DNA from: Holophagaceae bacterium
GTDB taxonomy: Bacteria; Acidobacteriota; Holophagae; Holophagales; Holophagaceae
Direction of reading: 5' to 3'
NCBI GenBank assembly: GCA_025353305.1
Contig: JANXQX010000100.1
Coordinates: forward strand, 1 to 37,324
Length of the DNA: 37,324 bases
The notes below the pieces were generated by a model. That model had not been told where the DNA came from, ran no database searches, and saw only the letters and a list, made by a program, of their open reading frames with translations. Below, one piece after another: positions 1 through 9,100 of this stretch. A program made the translations under genes and the position numbers. How positions within the stretch are numbered: the first letter of the stretch is position 1; each line of letters begins with the position of its first letter.

Positions 1-1765
1 CTACAACTATGCCAACGTCCTCTTCAACGAAGTCACCTATCCCCAGGATCAGCGCAACTGCGTGAAGTGCCACAGCGCTTCCGCCGCGACCCCCCAGGGC
101 GACAACTGGTTCAACAAGCCCAACCGCATGGCCTGCGGCGGCTGCCACGATAACGTCGACTTCGCGACCGGAACAGGCCACGGCGCTGGCGGACCGCAGC
201 TCAACGACCAGAACTGCGTCAACTGCCACACCGAAGCCTACATCAAGCTGGACCACATCCCAATCGTTCCGCCCAACCCGAACAACCTGTACCTGGTGGG
301 CCCCACGGGTAACAACAATACCAACGCATCCTTCATCGCTGCCTTCAACGGCAACGGCACCACCCCGCTGAACATTCCCGCCGGCGCCAAGAAGCCCAGC
401 TGGGAGCTCAAGAGCTTCACGCTCACGTCCGCCGGCAAGGCTCAGTTCGTCTTCCGCTTCCTCCAGGACGGCCAGCCCGTGGCCTTCAACAACCCCGCGA
501 CCAAGTCCGAATTCTGGGATGGTTTCGTGGGCGGCCCCAGCTTCTACGTGCAGTTCACGGTTCCCTATGACGGCATCGCCTACCCCGCAGACTGGAATGC
601 CTCCTTCAGCACCTACTTCAAGAACATCTGGCGTGGGGATGGCAAGGATGTGAACGGCGCTGCCCTGGCAGTTTCCGCCAAGGCTTCGCTCACCGGCCCT
701 GATAGCGGCGGCTACTACACCTTGGTTTTCACCGACGCTTCCATTCCGACCAGCGCGGGCATGATCACCGGCGGCATCGGCTACACCTACGGCCTCACCC
801 TTACCCAACCCCTTACCCAGATTGCCGGCGTCACCGGCTTCCCCTGGGCCCCCGACTTCTACGCCTACAACGTGGAAGGCAAGAAGCAGGGCGGCCTGTC
901 TGTTCCGGCTCCCAATGTCTGGAAGATCGTCAGCGGCACGCTCCCCGCAGGCCTCGATGCGACCCAGGCCACGGCTGCCCGCCGCACCATCGTCAGTAAC
1001 CAGAAGTGCAACGACTGCCATGGCGCCCTCGGTGTCTTCACCGAAAAGACCTACCACGCCGGTCAGCGCAACGATGCCCCCACCTGCGAGTTCTGCCACA
1101 ACGAACAGAAGATCAACAACGGCTGGGGCGTCAACACCAAAGACTTCGTCCACGCCATCCATGGCGCAGGCAAGCGCGTCAACAAGTTCTCCTGGGAAGC
1201 TGGCGCCGGCGACACCTACTGGACGGTCACCTACCCCAGCGTGCTGAACAACTGCGAGATCTGCCACGTGCCGGGTTCCTACGACTTCGGCAATACCACC
1301 AACGCCGGCGAAGTGCCCAACCTCAACTGGACCACTGTCGCCTCCGGCACCACGCCGAGCCCCATGAATGTGGTCGTGACCGGCAACGAGCCGATCCCGG
1401 GCACCTACTGGTCCCAGTTCTCCAAGGATGCCGCCACCGCCGCGAACAACGGCAACCCCAGCGGCTACGCCTTCGGCGCATTCTTCGCCTACAGCGCAAA
1501 CACAGGCGTGACCACCCAGGCCGCTACCACCACCCTGGTCAGTTCACCCTACGTCGCGGCCTGCTCCAACTGCCACGACTCGACCCTGGCCATCAATCAC
1601 TTCAAGGCCATGGGCGGATCGTTCTACGCCACCCGCGGAAGCGTCCAGGCCAACCCGGCCGCTCCCGTCGCAGGCGCTCCTCTGGTCAACAAAGAGCAGT
1701 GCTTCGTCTGCCACTCCGCTGGCAAGATCGCGGATGTCCGGGCCGTGCACATGAACTTCAAGTAA
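1..1765 (+). CDS. OmcA/MtrC-family multiheme c-type cytochrome, 3' part
   Basis: The gene is open from the left edge (reading frame starts at base 2), so the N-terminus and signal peptide lie outside the window. About 587 residues are visible. Eight CxxCH haem c sites can be read: CVKCH, CGGCH and CVNCH near the start, a long beta-rich stretch without haems, then CNDCH, CEFCH, CEICH, CSNCH and CFVCH. Three plus five sites separated by a beta domain fit the pentahaem-beta-pentahaem plan of the decahaem OmcA/MtrC family, which implies two more sites upstream. Proteins of this family sit on the outer-membrane surface and pass electrons to minerals or other extracellular acceptors. The stop is followed at once by a strong terminator, so this is the last gene of its transcript. 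Family assignment is firm from the haem pattern; the electron acceptor cannot be told. Confidence 0.9.
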   Translation, partial: YNYANVLFNEVTYPQDQRNCVKCHSASAATPQGDNWFNKPNRMACGGCHDNVDFATGTGHGAGGPQLNDQNCVNCHTEAYIKLDHIPIVPPNPNNLYLVGPTGNNNTNASFIAAFNGNGTTPLNIPAGAKKPSWELKSFTLTSAGKAQFVFRFLQDGQPVAFNNPATKSEFWDGFVGGPSFYVQFTVPYDGIAYPADWNASFSTYFKNIWRGDGKDVNGAALAVSAKASLTGPDSGGYYTLVFTDASIPTSAGMITGGIGYTYGLTLTQPLTQIAGVTGFPWAPDFYAYNVEGKKQGGLSVPAPNVWKIVSGTLPAGLDATQATAARRTIVSNQKCNDCHGALGVFTEKTYHAGQRNDAPTCEFCHNEQKINNGWGVNTKDFVHAIHGAGKRVNKFSWEAGAGDTYWTVTYPSVLNNCEICHVPGSYDFGNTTNAGEVPNLNWTTVASGTTPSPMNVVVTGNEPIPGTYWSQFSKDAATAANNGNPSGYAFGAFFAYSANTGVTTQAATTTLVSSPYVAACSNCHDSTLAINHFKAMGGSFYATRGSVQANPAAPVAGAPLVNKEQCFVCHSAGKIADVRAVHMNFK

Positions 1766-1787
1766 CGCTCAGCACTTGAACAAACCA

Positions 1788-1826
1788 GACGGCCCGGACG
1801 CCTCACGGCTCCGGGTCGTTTTTTTT
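1788..1826 (+). terminator. Rho-independent terminator of the multiheme cytochrome gene
   Basis: A 10-bp stem is formed by ACGGCCCGGA (1789-1798) and TCCGGGTCGT (1810-1819), with one G-T wobble, an 11-nt loop and a run of eight T residues directly after it. It starts 23 bp after the cytochrome stop codon. Confidence 0.88.
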
Positions 1827-1925
1827 ATTGCATCCCTGGATCCGCGCCTCAGTCCGCAGCGATGCCTGGCCGCTTGGTGATCCGGGTCCCAAGCATTTGT
1901 CCTAGACTGGACCTGGAGGAACTAC

Positions 1926-2393
1926 ATGATTGTTGGATTCATCAAACCTATCCTAACCGCCGCGACCCTGCTCCTGGCCGCTGGCCCCGCTCCCACCGCC
2001 CAGGAGCCAAAGGACGTCAAGGCTGCCCCCAAGGATGCGAGCCCCATCACCAAGGCCGCCAAGAAAACCCCAAAGCCAGCGGCCGCACCCCCAGCCAACC
2101 CCATGCTCGGCGATCAGAACGTGACCGCTCCACTTAGCAAGCCCAAGCCCTTCGCCAAGACACGCAAGAAGCCTAAAAAGCTCCCCTATGAGCAAAGGGT
2201 CGACCTCAACAACGCCACAAAAGAAGAGCTGAAGAAGCTCCAGGGGATCACGGACGAATACGCGGCCAAGATCATCGCGGGCCGTCCGTACCGCAGCAAG
2301 GCTGCCCTCGTTGTGGACAAGATCCTCCCCACCACGGTGTATTTCCTCATCAAGGACAAGGTCACCGCGGGAAAAGTTTCCTCTAAATCCTAG
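1926..2393 (+). CDS. Secreted helix-hairpin-helix (ComEA-like) protein
   Basis: A 155-residue protein. Residues 1-25 look like a signal peptide (hydrophobic run ending in AGPAPTAQ). Residues 26-95 are a Lys/Ala/Pro-rich low-complexity linker. The C-terminal part begins RVDLNNATKEELKKLQGI, the hallmark of the helix-hairpin-helix domain of ComEA-type proteins, and continues with a second half (AAKIIAGRPYRSKAALV). ComEA homologues bind DNA in the periplasm during natural transformation, but many short secreted HhH proteins have no shown role. The ATG at 1926 has GGAGGA at 1916-1921 in front. The stop overlaps that of the convergent DinB gene by four bases (CTAG, 2390-2393). Domain call is solid; function is open. 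Confidence 0.82.
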   Translation: MIVGFIKPILTAATLLLAAGPAPTAQEPKDVKAAPKDASPITKAAKKTPKPAAAPPANPMLGDQNVTAPLSKPKPFAKTRKKPKKLPYEQRVDLNNATKEELKKLQGITDEYAAKIIAGRPYRSKAALVVDKILPTTVYFLIKDKVTAGKVSSKS

Positions 2394-2899
2394 ACCGCCG
2401 GCGTCTCCATGCCGTAGGCGCCCCACTCCTCTTTCGATGGGCCATAGGTGCCGGGCACTTTCAGGCCCGCCTGCCGCATCAGCACGGTCATCTGGCCGCG
2501 GTGGTGAGTCTGGTGCGTCACCAGCACCCACAAGCCGAACGCGCCGGTCCAGGTCATGCCGTAGAAGGGATAATTCATGGCCAGGGCCATGTCGTTGAGT
2601 TTCCCAACTTCCTCCAGCACCGATTCGGAAACGGCGGCGTAAGTGTCCCGAATTTCCTTCATGGTGGGTGGAACCTGGGTCTTGAAGGGCTCGCCGCTGA
2701 AGCCGGAAATCTTCAGGCCCAGGTTGTGCGGCATCTCCACGCAGGTCTCCACCAAATGCCACGCAATGCGCCGCAGATTGCGGTGCTCAGGGGTGATAGC
2801 CTGGTGCGCCGCTGCATCTGGGATGGCATCAAATACGTGCAGGGTATGCTCGACCTCCTGTTGCCAGATGGTCTTGAAATCGGCGATGTGGCGGAACAT
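2390..2899 (-). CDS. DinB/YfiT-fold metal-binding protein
   Basis: A 169-residue protein of the DinB-like four-helix-bundle superfamily. The metal-binding His triad is visible: His48 in AWHLVE and His129 and His133 in the THQTHHRGQM motif, which is typical of the family. Length matches the usual 150-175 residues. Members include thiol-dependent transferases using bacillithiol or mycothiol, and damage-induced proteins of unknown activity; the sequence does not say which applies here. The ATG at 2899 is preceded by GGAGG on the minus strand at good spacing. It is convergent with the HhH gene and sits downstream of the TorD-like gene on the same strand, with a gap of about 48 bp, and has no evident role in that operon. 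Confidence 0.85.
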   Translation of the reverse strand: MFRHIADFKTIWQQEVEHTLHVFDAIPDAAAHQAITPEHRNLRRIAWHLVETCVEMPHNLGLKISGFSGEPFKTQVPPTMKEIRDTYAAVSESVLEEVGKLNDMALAMNYPFYGMTWTGAFGLWVLVTHQTHHRGQMTVLMRQAGLKVPGTYGPSKEEWGAYGMETPAV

Positions 2900-2947
2900 G
2901 AGGCCTCCAGGAAAGGATGCCTCCGAAGATACCTCAAGTGATCTTGT

Positions 2948-3526
2948 TCAGGTAAAGGCGAAGATGCCTTCCCGCACTAATTCCACACAGGATGAGGCCG
3001 AAGCAAGGGCCGCTGCATAGGCCGGGTGCAGGGGCCGGCTTCCGGCTAGGGCGATCAGTTCCTTGAGCAGCGGGAGCAGGTGCAGATCCACCAGTTCCAG
3101 CAGGTTTGAGACGATCTTGCCCAACTGGGCCTCGTTCGCGCCCCCGAGACGCTGGAGGCCCATGGCAAGGGCCTGCAGTTCCGCGGCCAGGTGATCGGGG
3201 CTCAGGCCCTCGGGCACATCGAATCCCAAGGCCTCGTAATGATGATCCAGATCACGAAGGAGGGCCGGGTCCCGCAGCAGACCCGTGAGATGCACCGACG
3301 CTTCGAGGTGCAGCACAGGCTGCTCGCGGCTCACGATGAAGAGGTCCGTGTAGGCCACCGCCAGATCAGACGTTTCGGAAGCCAGCAGGCATTCCAGATC
3401 TTGCTTCAGGGAGGGTGAGATCCAGAACGCAGACGTGGCGGCCTGCAGTGTCGCCACCGGCAAGGCACCGGGGCGGGCGAAGATCTCCGCCAATGCGCGC
3501 AGCAGTTCCGGCAGATGCAGGCTCAC
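2948..3526 (-). CDS. TorD/DmsD-like molybdoenzyme maturation chaperone
   Basis: A 192-residue, mostly alpha-helical protein starting VSLHLPELLRALAEIF. It is last in the molybdoenzyme operon, where TorD/DmsD/NarJ-type chaperones usually lie. Family-like features are the acidic helix LAVAYTDLFIVSREQPVLHLEASVH near residues 60-80 and the following DPALLRDLDHHYEALGFDVP segment, close to the Y-x-x-x-G-F pattern of the TorD family. These cytoplasmic proteins bind the Tat signal of the catalytic subunit and hold it until the cofactor is inserted. The start is taken as GTG at 3526 because it overlaps the NrfD stop as GTGA, a normal translational coupling; a longer reading to 3616 would run through the NrfD gene and has no homology. 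Assignment rests on motif plus position. Confidence 0.8.
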   Translation of the reverse strand: MSLHLPELLRALAEIFARPGALPVATLQAATSAFWISPSLKQDLECLLASETSDLAVAYTDLFIVSREQPVLHLEASVHLTGLLRDPALLRDLDHHYEALGFDVPEGLSPDHLAAELQALAMGLQRLGGANEAQLGKIVSNLLELVDLHLLPLLKELIALAGSRPLHPAYAAALASASSCVELVREGIFAFT

Positions 3527-4500
3527 CGGAACCCCGTGGCCTGCCCGGCGAACACGAAGACGTAGCGCAGCATGTAGCCGCCGAACAGCACCAAGCCTCC
3601 GGCGGTGAGGGCCCACCGGGGCTGGATATGGAAGGTCCCCTTTCCCAGAATCACGGGCTTGAATTCATACAGCTCGATGGCCAAAGGCAATAGCAGGCCG
3701 ATGCCCATGAAGAGCAGCCAGAAGACGATGGTGAAGGGCCCGCCAAGCACCTGCGCCAAGGCTTCCTTCACCGCTAGGCTGCTGAGTTCGCCATGGATGA
3801 GATAGGGCAGGACGATGAAGAGTTCCAGCACGATGAGTGTGATGTCCATGGAATAAAGGAACCGCATTTCCTTCAATTCCACGGGCTCGCGATCCAGGAG
3901 CCGCGCCACCACCAGGGCCGCGGTGCCGGAACTGAGAGCGCTGAAGAGGAACATCTGAGCGACAAGATTCGTATTCCAGAAGGGTCGAGCCTGCACGGCG
4001 CCGAGCAGTACGCCGGTGTAGATGCCGACGCCCACGGCGATGGGAAAGCCAATCATCGCCAAATTACGCCGCCAGGCGGAGGCATCCAGATCCAACCAAT
4101 GCTTGATGCGAGCCGGGATTCGACTGCGGACTTTCTCCGGGACTCGCGCGAGCAGCGCCTGCCGCTCGCCCTGCTCCAGCCAGGCCCACAGGTAGGCGAT
4201 GCTCAAGAACGTGAAGGCCACCAGCAGCCAGCTGCCGATGGACATGGGGCTGCGCCACCGGAAATGGAAAAAGATCTTCCAGAAACGGAAGGGCTTGCCC
4301 AGATCGAACACCAGCAGGGCCGAGCCCAGGCTAACGGGCCAGGGCGCCAGCAGCGCACCCCACCGCGCGATACGGGGATAGGCCGAGACCCCGTCTTCCT
4401 GGATCCAGGTGGCCAGCGCCGAGGCGAAATAGAGCCCCGCAGACAGACCGCCCAGAAACAAGTAATTCACGATGAGGAATTCCCAGACGGGTTCGCGCAT
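3523..4500 (-). CDS. NrfD/PsrC-type membrane quinone-oxidoreductase subunit
   Basis: A 325-residue integral membrane protein with about eight to nine hydrophobic helices. It opens MREPVWEFLIVNYLFLGGLSAG, a typical NrfD/PsrC beginning (helix 1 with GGxSAG), and carries the FDLGKPFRFWKIFFHF segment also typical of this family. These proteins anchor the molybdoenzyme and ferredoxin subunits to the membrane and exchange electrons with quinol/quinone. The start is the ATG at 4500, 8 bp after the ferredoxin-subunit stop, with AGGAA upstream. The same frame is open further up to 5013, but that part lies inside the ferredoxin gene in another frame and is not coding. The 3' end overlaps the TorD-like gene by four bases. 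Confidence 0.92.
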   Translation of the reverse strand: MREPVWEFLIVNYLFLGGLSAGLYFASALATWIQEDGVSAYPRIARWGALLAPWPVSLGSALLVFDLGKPFRFWKIFFHFRWRSPMSIGSWLLVAFTFLSIAYLWAWLEQGERQALLARVPEKVRSRIPARIKHWLDLDASAWRRNLAMIGFPIAVGVGIYTGVLLGAVQARPFWNTNLVAQMFLFSALSSGTAALVVARLLDREPVELKEMRFLYSMDITLIVLELFIVLPYLIHGELSSLAVKEALAQVLGGPFTIVFWLLFMGIGLLLPLAIELYEFKPVILGKGTFHIQPRWALTAGGLVLFGGYMLRYVFVFAGQATGFR

Positions 4501-4508
4501 GTCATTTC

Positions 4509-5072
4509 CTAAAGGAGGTAGTAAAGCTGGGGACCGTTGCCGGTCTGGGGGTTTTTCACTTCGTAGCGCCGCGTGGCCAGGAGCTGGTGCAGGTGGCTCG
4601 TGGGATCGTTCAGGTCGCCGAAGATGCGCACCTTGCTTGGGCAAGTCTCCACGCAGGCGGGCAGCTCGCCGCGATCCACGCGATGCGAACAGAAGGTGCA
4701 CTTGCCCACCGTATGGGTCTCGGGATTGTGGTACCGCGCGTTGTAGGGGCAGGCGATGATGCAGTACTTGCAGCCGATGCAGTCGGCCTCTTTCACCAGG
4801 ACGATGCCGTCTTCCCGCTGCCAGCTTGCCCCGGTCGGGCAGACCCGGACACAGCTCGCATCCACGCAGTGATGGCACTGTTCGGGATCGAAACTCATGC
4901 GGAGTTTTGGATATTCGCCGGAGGCTTCCTCGTCGATCCAGTTGCGGAAGACACCCAGAGGGACCTGGTTCTCGGCCTTGCACGCGACCACGCAGGCCTT
5001 GCAGTTGATGCATTTTTTCGCATCGATGACCATTGCGTAACGCTGGGCGGGCTTAAGTGTTTTGGTAGCCAT
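4509..5072 (-). CDS. Four-cluster [4Fe-4S] ferredoxin subunit (PsrB/DmsB-like)
   Basis: A 187-residue electron-transfer subunit. Sixteen cysteines form four cluster sets: residues 21, 24, 27, 31; 66, 69, 74, 78; 98, 101, 104, 108; and 125, 128, 140, 144. This is the classic four-cubane pattern of the PsrB/PhsB/DmsB/NrfC family. The protein takes electrons between the NrfD-type membrane subunit and the molybdopterin subunit. No signal peptide is seen; such subunits are normally carried out by the Tat signal of the catalytic partner. The ATG at 5072 has GAGGAG upstream, only 10 bp after the stop of the molybdopterin gene, so co-translation is likely. Confidence 0.94.
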   Translation of the reverse strand: MATKTLKPAQRYAMVIDAKKCINCKACVVACKAENQVPLGVFRNWIDEEASGEYPKLRMSFDPEQCHHCVDASCVRVCPTGASWQREDGIVLVKEADCIGCKYCIIACPYNARYHNPETHTVGKCTFCSHRVDRGELPACVETCPSKVRIFGDLNDPTSHLHQLLATRRYEVKNPQTGNGPQLYYLL

Positions 5073-5082
5073 GGCGAACTCC

Positions 5083-7242
5083 TCAAACCTTCACGACTTT
5101 GACGAAGGTCTCGTGCATGGCGGCGTTGCCGCTCACCTTGTCCCAGGCGGTTTCCAGCAGCACCGAATCCGCGGCGCCGACGTTGTGCACCCGTTTCAGC
5201 CAGGGCGATTTCTTGCCAAAGCCATGGAGCATGAAGACGCAGTCGGGCCTTATCTCTTGCGTGACCTTGGCCTTGATGCGCACCTGGCCCACGGAGCTGG
5301 ATACTTCCAGCACATCGCCACTGTGGATGTTCAGCCGGGAAGCTGGTTCCGGGTGGATCCAGAGATCATTCTCGGGGTTGTGTTCGTGCAGCCATGGGAC
5401 ATTGGTCAGGGTGGCGTGGGTGATGGTCGCCTTTCTCCCGAGCACCAGCCGGAACCGCCCACCACTGGGCTGGATCGGGGACGTGTAGACCGGAAGAGGG
5501 TCATGGCCCGCTTCCTTCAGTCGCTCCGAAAAGAGTTCGATCTTGCCGCTCTTCGTCAGGAAGCGGTGGACCGGATTGCGGGTCGTGCCGTACTTCGGTT
5601 GGGCCACCGCCACCACGCCGTGCTGCTTCATGTGCGCGAGCCCGTTCTGCACCGGCAATTCCTTGGCTTCGGCCTCCACCCACTGTTCGATGGTGTAGTC
5701 GAAGTAGTCCGACAACCCCAGCCGTTTCGCCAATCCTTGCGCGATCTCGAGGCATGGCTTGGTGTCGTGGATGGGCTTGACCACCTGCTGCCGGTACACC
5801 GCCGCGGGCCAGATTCCGGGCATGACCTCGATGGGGTCCGTGCGTTCCAGGTAGTGGCTTTCCGGGAACACAACATCCGCATACCAAGCGGTATCGCTCA
5901 TGGCGATGTCGATGACGCCGACGAAATCCATTTGCTCGAGCATCTTCATGGTCTTGCCCTGATCCGGCAGGGCATGTAGAGGATCCTGCTTGTAGATCAT
6001 CCAGCCCTTCACCGGATAGGGCTGGCCCTTCAGCACGTTTTCGCGGAGCGGCAGATAGACGCCATCCTTGGCGCTGGCGAGTGGAAACGCCTTCTCCACT
6101 TCGTCCACCCGCGATGCCTTGGGATCGTCCCAGGGCAGCACCATGAACTCGCCTTTGGCAATTTTCTGGTTGGGCACCATGCCGCCCTGGCGATCCCAAT
6201 TCCCCACGATGGCGTTGAGCAGGGCCTGGGCCCGGCGCATCTGGAAATCATTCTGGTACCAGCTCGAGCGGCGGCCCGCGTAGAAGACCGCGCGCGGAGC
6301 CGCGTCGGAAAAGGCTCGCGCGATGCGGGCGATGTCCTGGGCAGGAATTTCAGTTTCCTTTTCGGCCCACTCAGGCGTGTAGGGTTTCACGTGCTCGGCG
6401 AGCTGCTCGAAGCCGATCGTCTCCGACTCCAGGAAGGCCTTGTCATACCGGTTCTCGGCGATGATCACGTTCATCATGGCCAGGATGAAAGCCATGTCCG
6501 TGCCCGGTTTGATGGGATACCACTCGTCAGCCTTGGAGGCGGTGACGGTGAAGCGCGGATCTAGGTAGATGAGCTTGGCCTTGCGCTCCATGGTTCCGCC
6601 GATCAGGTCCATGGTGTCGGGAGTGATGATGCTTTCGAAGCGGTTGGCGCCCGCCATGATCACGTAGTCGGCGTTGAGCAGATCGAAGCTCGGCACCGTG
6701 CCGTAGGTCATGGAGTAGGCCAGGTTCACGGAGGCCAGGCAGAGGCTCGGATGGCGCATGACGTTGGGGCTGCCGAAGGCCTGGCCGAGGTTCTTGAAAA
6801 ATATTTCCTGGAAACCCTCGGTGCTGGACCATAGAGTGCCTTCGGGTCCGTGTTTCGACTTGATGTCGCTGAGTTTTTTCGCGGTGTAATCAAAGGCTTC
6901 GTCCCAGCTCGCCGGGCGCCATTTCCCCTCGCCCCGGGCGCCCACGCGGATGAGCGGCTGCTTGAGCCGATCCGGATCGTAGACCTGCTGCACGGCGGCG
7001 TTCCCGCGGGCGCACAGCATTCCCCGCGACTTCGGGTTTTCCGGATTCGGATTCAGCTTGGCGATGTGCCCGTCCTTCACCACGGCGAGGACAGAGCACT
7101 TGTTCGGACACAGCTCACACGTGGTGGCGATGCCATCCAGAAAGGTTGGCCCCGCCGCCACCGGCCTGCGGAAGTTGCAGGCCAATGGCGGAAGGATCAT
7201 GGACCCAGCGCCAATGATTTCCATGAAGGTGCGTCGTTCCAT
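5083..7242 (-). CDS. Molybdopterin oxidoreductase, PsrA/PhsA-like catalytic subunit
   Basis: A 719-residue DMSO-reductase-superfamily enzyme. It begins MERRTFMEIIGAG, a Tat signal with the twin arginines at 3-4. A [4Fe-4S] site follows with Cys42, Cys45, Cys49 and Cys77 (C-x2-C-x3-C-x27-C). Cys168 in the HPSLCLAS segment sits where PsrA/PhsA enzymes carry the Cys ligand of molybdenum. Length fits the thiosulfate/polysulfide reductase branch (about 720-780) better than arsenate reductase ArrA (about 850). The enzyme would be periplasmic and, with the next two genes, form a PsrABC-type complex. Its true substrate (polysulfide, thiosulfate, tetrathionate or an oxyanion) cannot be fixed by reading; sulfur-related genes across the divergent promoter favour a sulfur compound. 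The start has AGGAGAGG upstream. Confidence 0.9.
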   Translation of the reverse strand: MERRTFMEIIGAGSMILPPLACNFRRPVAAGPTFLDGIATTCELCPNKCSVLAVVKDGHIAKLNPNPENPKSRGMLCARGNAAVQQVYDPDRLKQPLIRVGARGEGKWRPASWDEAFDYTAKKLSDIKSKHGPEGTLWSSTEGFQEIFFKNLGQAFGSPNVMRHPSLCLASVNLAYSMTYGTVPSFDLLNADYVIMAGANRFESIITPDTMDLIGGTMERKAKLIYLDPRFTVTASKADEWYPIKPGTDMAFILAMMNVIIAENRYDKAFLESETIGFEQLAEHVKPYTPEWAEKETEIPAQDIARIARAFSDAAPRAVFYAGRRSSWYQNDFQMRRAQALLNAIVGNWDRQGGMVPNQKIAKGEFMVLPWDDPKASRVDEVEKAFPLASAKDGVYLPLRENVLKGQPYPVKGWMIYKQDPLHALPDQGKTMKMLEQMDFVGVIDIAMSDTAWYADVVFPESHYLERTDPIEVMPGIWPAAVYRQQVVKPIHDTKPCLEIAQGLAKRLGLSDYFDYTIEQWVEAEAKELPVQNGLAHMKQHGVVAVAQPKYGTTRNPVHRFLTKSGKIELFSERLKEAGHDPLPVYTSPIQPSGGRFRLVLGRKATITHATLTNVPWLHEHNPENDLWIHPEPASRLNIHSGDVLEVSSSVGQVRIKAKVTQEIRPDCVFMLHGFGKKSPWLKRVHNVGAADSVLLETAWDKVSGNAAMHETFVKVVKV

Positions 7243-7284
7243 GATCCTCTCCTGTGCGTCGCAAACAGGGCCGTGCCCGGACTT

Positions 7285-8997
7285 CTAGAACTTCACTTCC
7301 AGCGCCAGATAGGTGTTCTTGATGCCCGCCGGGAAGCCGTACTGCATCATTGGATTCTTGTTGAGGTCGAAGTTCTCCAGTCCCATGGGCGCGATGTGCC
7401 AGCCGCTGAAGGCGGTGCTGTACTTGTAGTCGATGTAGCCCGCGCGCAGGGCGACGTTCTTCACGAAACTCCAGTGGATGTAGGCTTCCCATACATCGCC
7501 GCGGGTGCCGAGTTTTTCAGTGGCTTCACCAGTGGCTGGACTGTAAGTGAACCATTTCGGAGAGCCGTGATTGAATTCCAGTCCAAGCCCGAGATTGGAG
7601 GTCGGGTCGTAGCGAAGGCCGGCGTAGTACGCGGTCGCGCTCTGGCTGTTGATGGGGTCGCCCAGCAAGCCGCCAAAGCCCGTCAATTGGTAGTTCGAGC
7701 CGCCGAAGGGTGCGGGCATGTTCCAGTAGGCGCCGTACTGGGACACCTTGCCGTTCGGATGGCTCTTGATGTAGCCGAAGCTGCCGAAATAGGTGAAGGT
7801 GTCGCCGATCCTGTGCTTCCAGGTGGCGGTCCACTGGTCCATATCGCCCAGGTTGTTGGTGGCTGTGACGTATTGCGAAGAAGGCATGCCGCCCATGCCG
7901 GCGGCCGCCGGAACGGGAAAGTTGTTAAGGCTGCCGTAGGGGATGTCGGTCATGTTCCCGAAGCGGTTGAAACCCAAGTAGACGTTTGCCGCATGCACGG
8001 TGCCGAAGGCTTCGAACAGCAGGGGCATGTCGTACATCACGCCCAGCACGGTGCTGTCCTTCAGCGGACCGATGGTGTTCACCTGCAAGGCTGGCTGCGG
8101 GTATTGGCCAGGTGTCAGGGCCGTACCGCCATTGGTGGCCGGGAAGAAGTTGAAGCCCACCACCGCTGCGCTGCTCTTGGTGGCGCCGCCACCGCCGAAC
8201 CCGCTCTCGTAGCCGATCCCGTAGCAGAAGCCCAGGAGCGTGTTCTCCGGCAGCCCCAACTTGTCCAAGTGGAACTTCCAGCCGATGCCGTCCACCATGG
8301 CGTTCACCGCCAAGGCCTGCGGCGTCGCTTGGCGTTCGCCGCCTTCGCGGACCTCCAAAGGCGGGCCATCCGATGTGTTCTGGCGGCCGATGGAAAGCAC
8401 ACCCACCGAGGGCCAGTCATACACGAAACTCGCGCGTTCCACATGCAGGATGTCGTTGGTGGGCACCTTGCCGCTGTTGAAGGAATTGGCGACCGTGTTC
8501 GGCGAACCGTTGAAGGTCGGCACATCGGCTCCGCCGTGGACCTTGAACATGGTCAGCCGACCCATGATCTTGGCATGCTCATTTATGTTCATGCCCATGC
8601 GCAGGCGCAGCCGGGTTGACCACTGCACGGAGTTGTTGTAGTCCTGCGCCGGAACCGGCATGGCCACGGGCGAGGGCACGTAGAACGTGCTGCCACCGGG
8701 GCCCGCCATGGCCTGGGGCGAGAAGCCCATGAACTGCTGATAGGGTTTGAAGTTCCATTCCTGGCTATCGAAGCGGGTCCGGAGATCCCCGCCCCAGGCG
8801 ATGTTGTCCTGGGCCACCTTGGTCTCGACCTTGGTCAAGGTCCTGTCCTGCTCCTTGGCCTTTTCCTCCAGGACATCTACCTGCTTTTTGAGCTCCTGGA
8901 TCTGTTTCTTGATGTCGTCCTGATCAGGTGTTTGGGCTCCCAGAGCTAGCGGGCCAAAGCCGGCCAGCAGCAGGGCAGTGATACGGGTGATGTGCAT
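7285..8997 (-). CDS. Outer-membrane beta-barrel protein (DUF3373-like porin)
   Basis: A 570-residue protein with a signal peptide (residues 1-21, ending LALGAQ), a heptad-rich coiled coil at about 26-62 (DDIKKQIQELKKQVDVLEE), and then a long region of alternating aromatic/glycine-rich strands. It ends in LALEVKF, with the terminal Phe of BAM-folded barrels. An N-terminal coiled coil before a barrel is the layout of several anaerobe porins, among them the DUF3373 group. It is the second gene of the molybdoenzyme operon, 42 bp upstream of the catalytic subunit, which suggests that it passes the substrate or product through the outer membrane. The ATG at 8997 has AAGGAG upstream. Barrel nature is well supported; the exact family name is less sure. 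Confidence 0.83.
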   Translation of the reverse strand: MHITRITALLLAGFGPLALGAQTPDQDDIKKQIQELKKQVDVLEEKAKEQDRTLTKVETKVAQDNIAWGGDLRTRFDSQEWNFKPYQQFMGFSPQAMAGPGGSTFYVPSPVAMPVPAQDYNNSVQWSTRLRLRMGMNINEHAKIMGRLTMFKVHGGADVPTFNGSPNTVANSFNSGKVPTNDILHVERASFVYDWPSVGVLSIGRQNTSDGPPLEVREGGERQATPQALAVNAMVDGIGWKFHLDKLGLPENTLLGFCYGIGYESGFGGGGATKSSAAVVGFNFFPATNGGTALTPGQYPQPALQVNTIGPLKDSTVLGVMYDMPLLFEAFGTVHAANVYLGFNRFGNMTDIPYGSLNNFPVPAAAGMGGMPSSQYVTATNNLGDMDQWTATWKHRIGDTFTYFGSFGYIKSHPNGKVSQYGAYWNMPAPFGGSNYQLTGFGGLLGDPINSQSATAYYAGLRYDPTSNLGLGLEFNHGSPKWFTYSPATGEATEKLGTRGDVWEAYIHWSFVKNVALRAGYIDYKYSTAFSGWHIAPMGLENFDLNKNPMMQYGFPAGIKNTYLALEVKF

Positions 8998-9100
8998 GAG
9001 GGCTCCTTATGAAATGGTTCGAAGGCGAAAAAAGGCGAGGCGACGCCCTTCTGCCGCAGGCGCGGCGGCGTGCCCCGGCTAGGTTCAGGCAAGGGCTTGA

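Noticed and set aside
4501..5013. NrfD gene reading extended upstream through the ferredoxin subunit
   Set aside because: The upstream part is in a different frame from the clear 16-Cys ferredoxin gene, and ATG 4500 begins the normal NrfD N-terminus.
6850..8619. A 589-codon open frame on the plus strand opposite the molybdoenzyme and porin genes
   Set aside because: It is antisense to two genes with clear family motifs; its own product is Ala/Arg/Val/His-rich without any domain. Long antisense frames are expected in GC-rich DNA.
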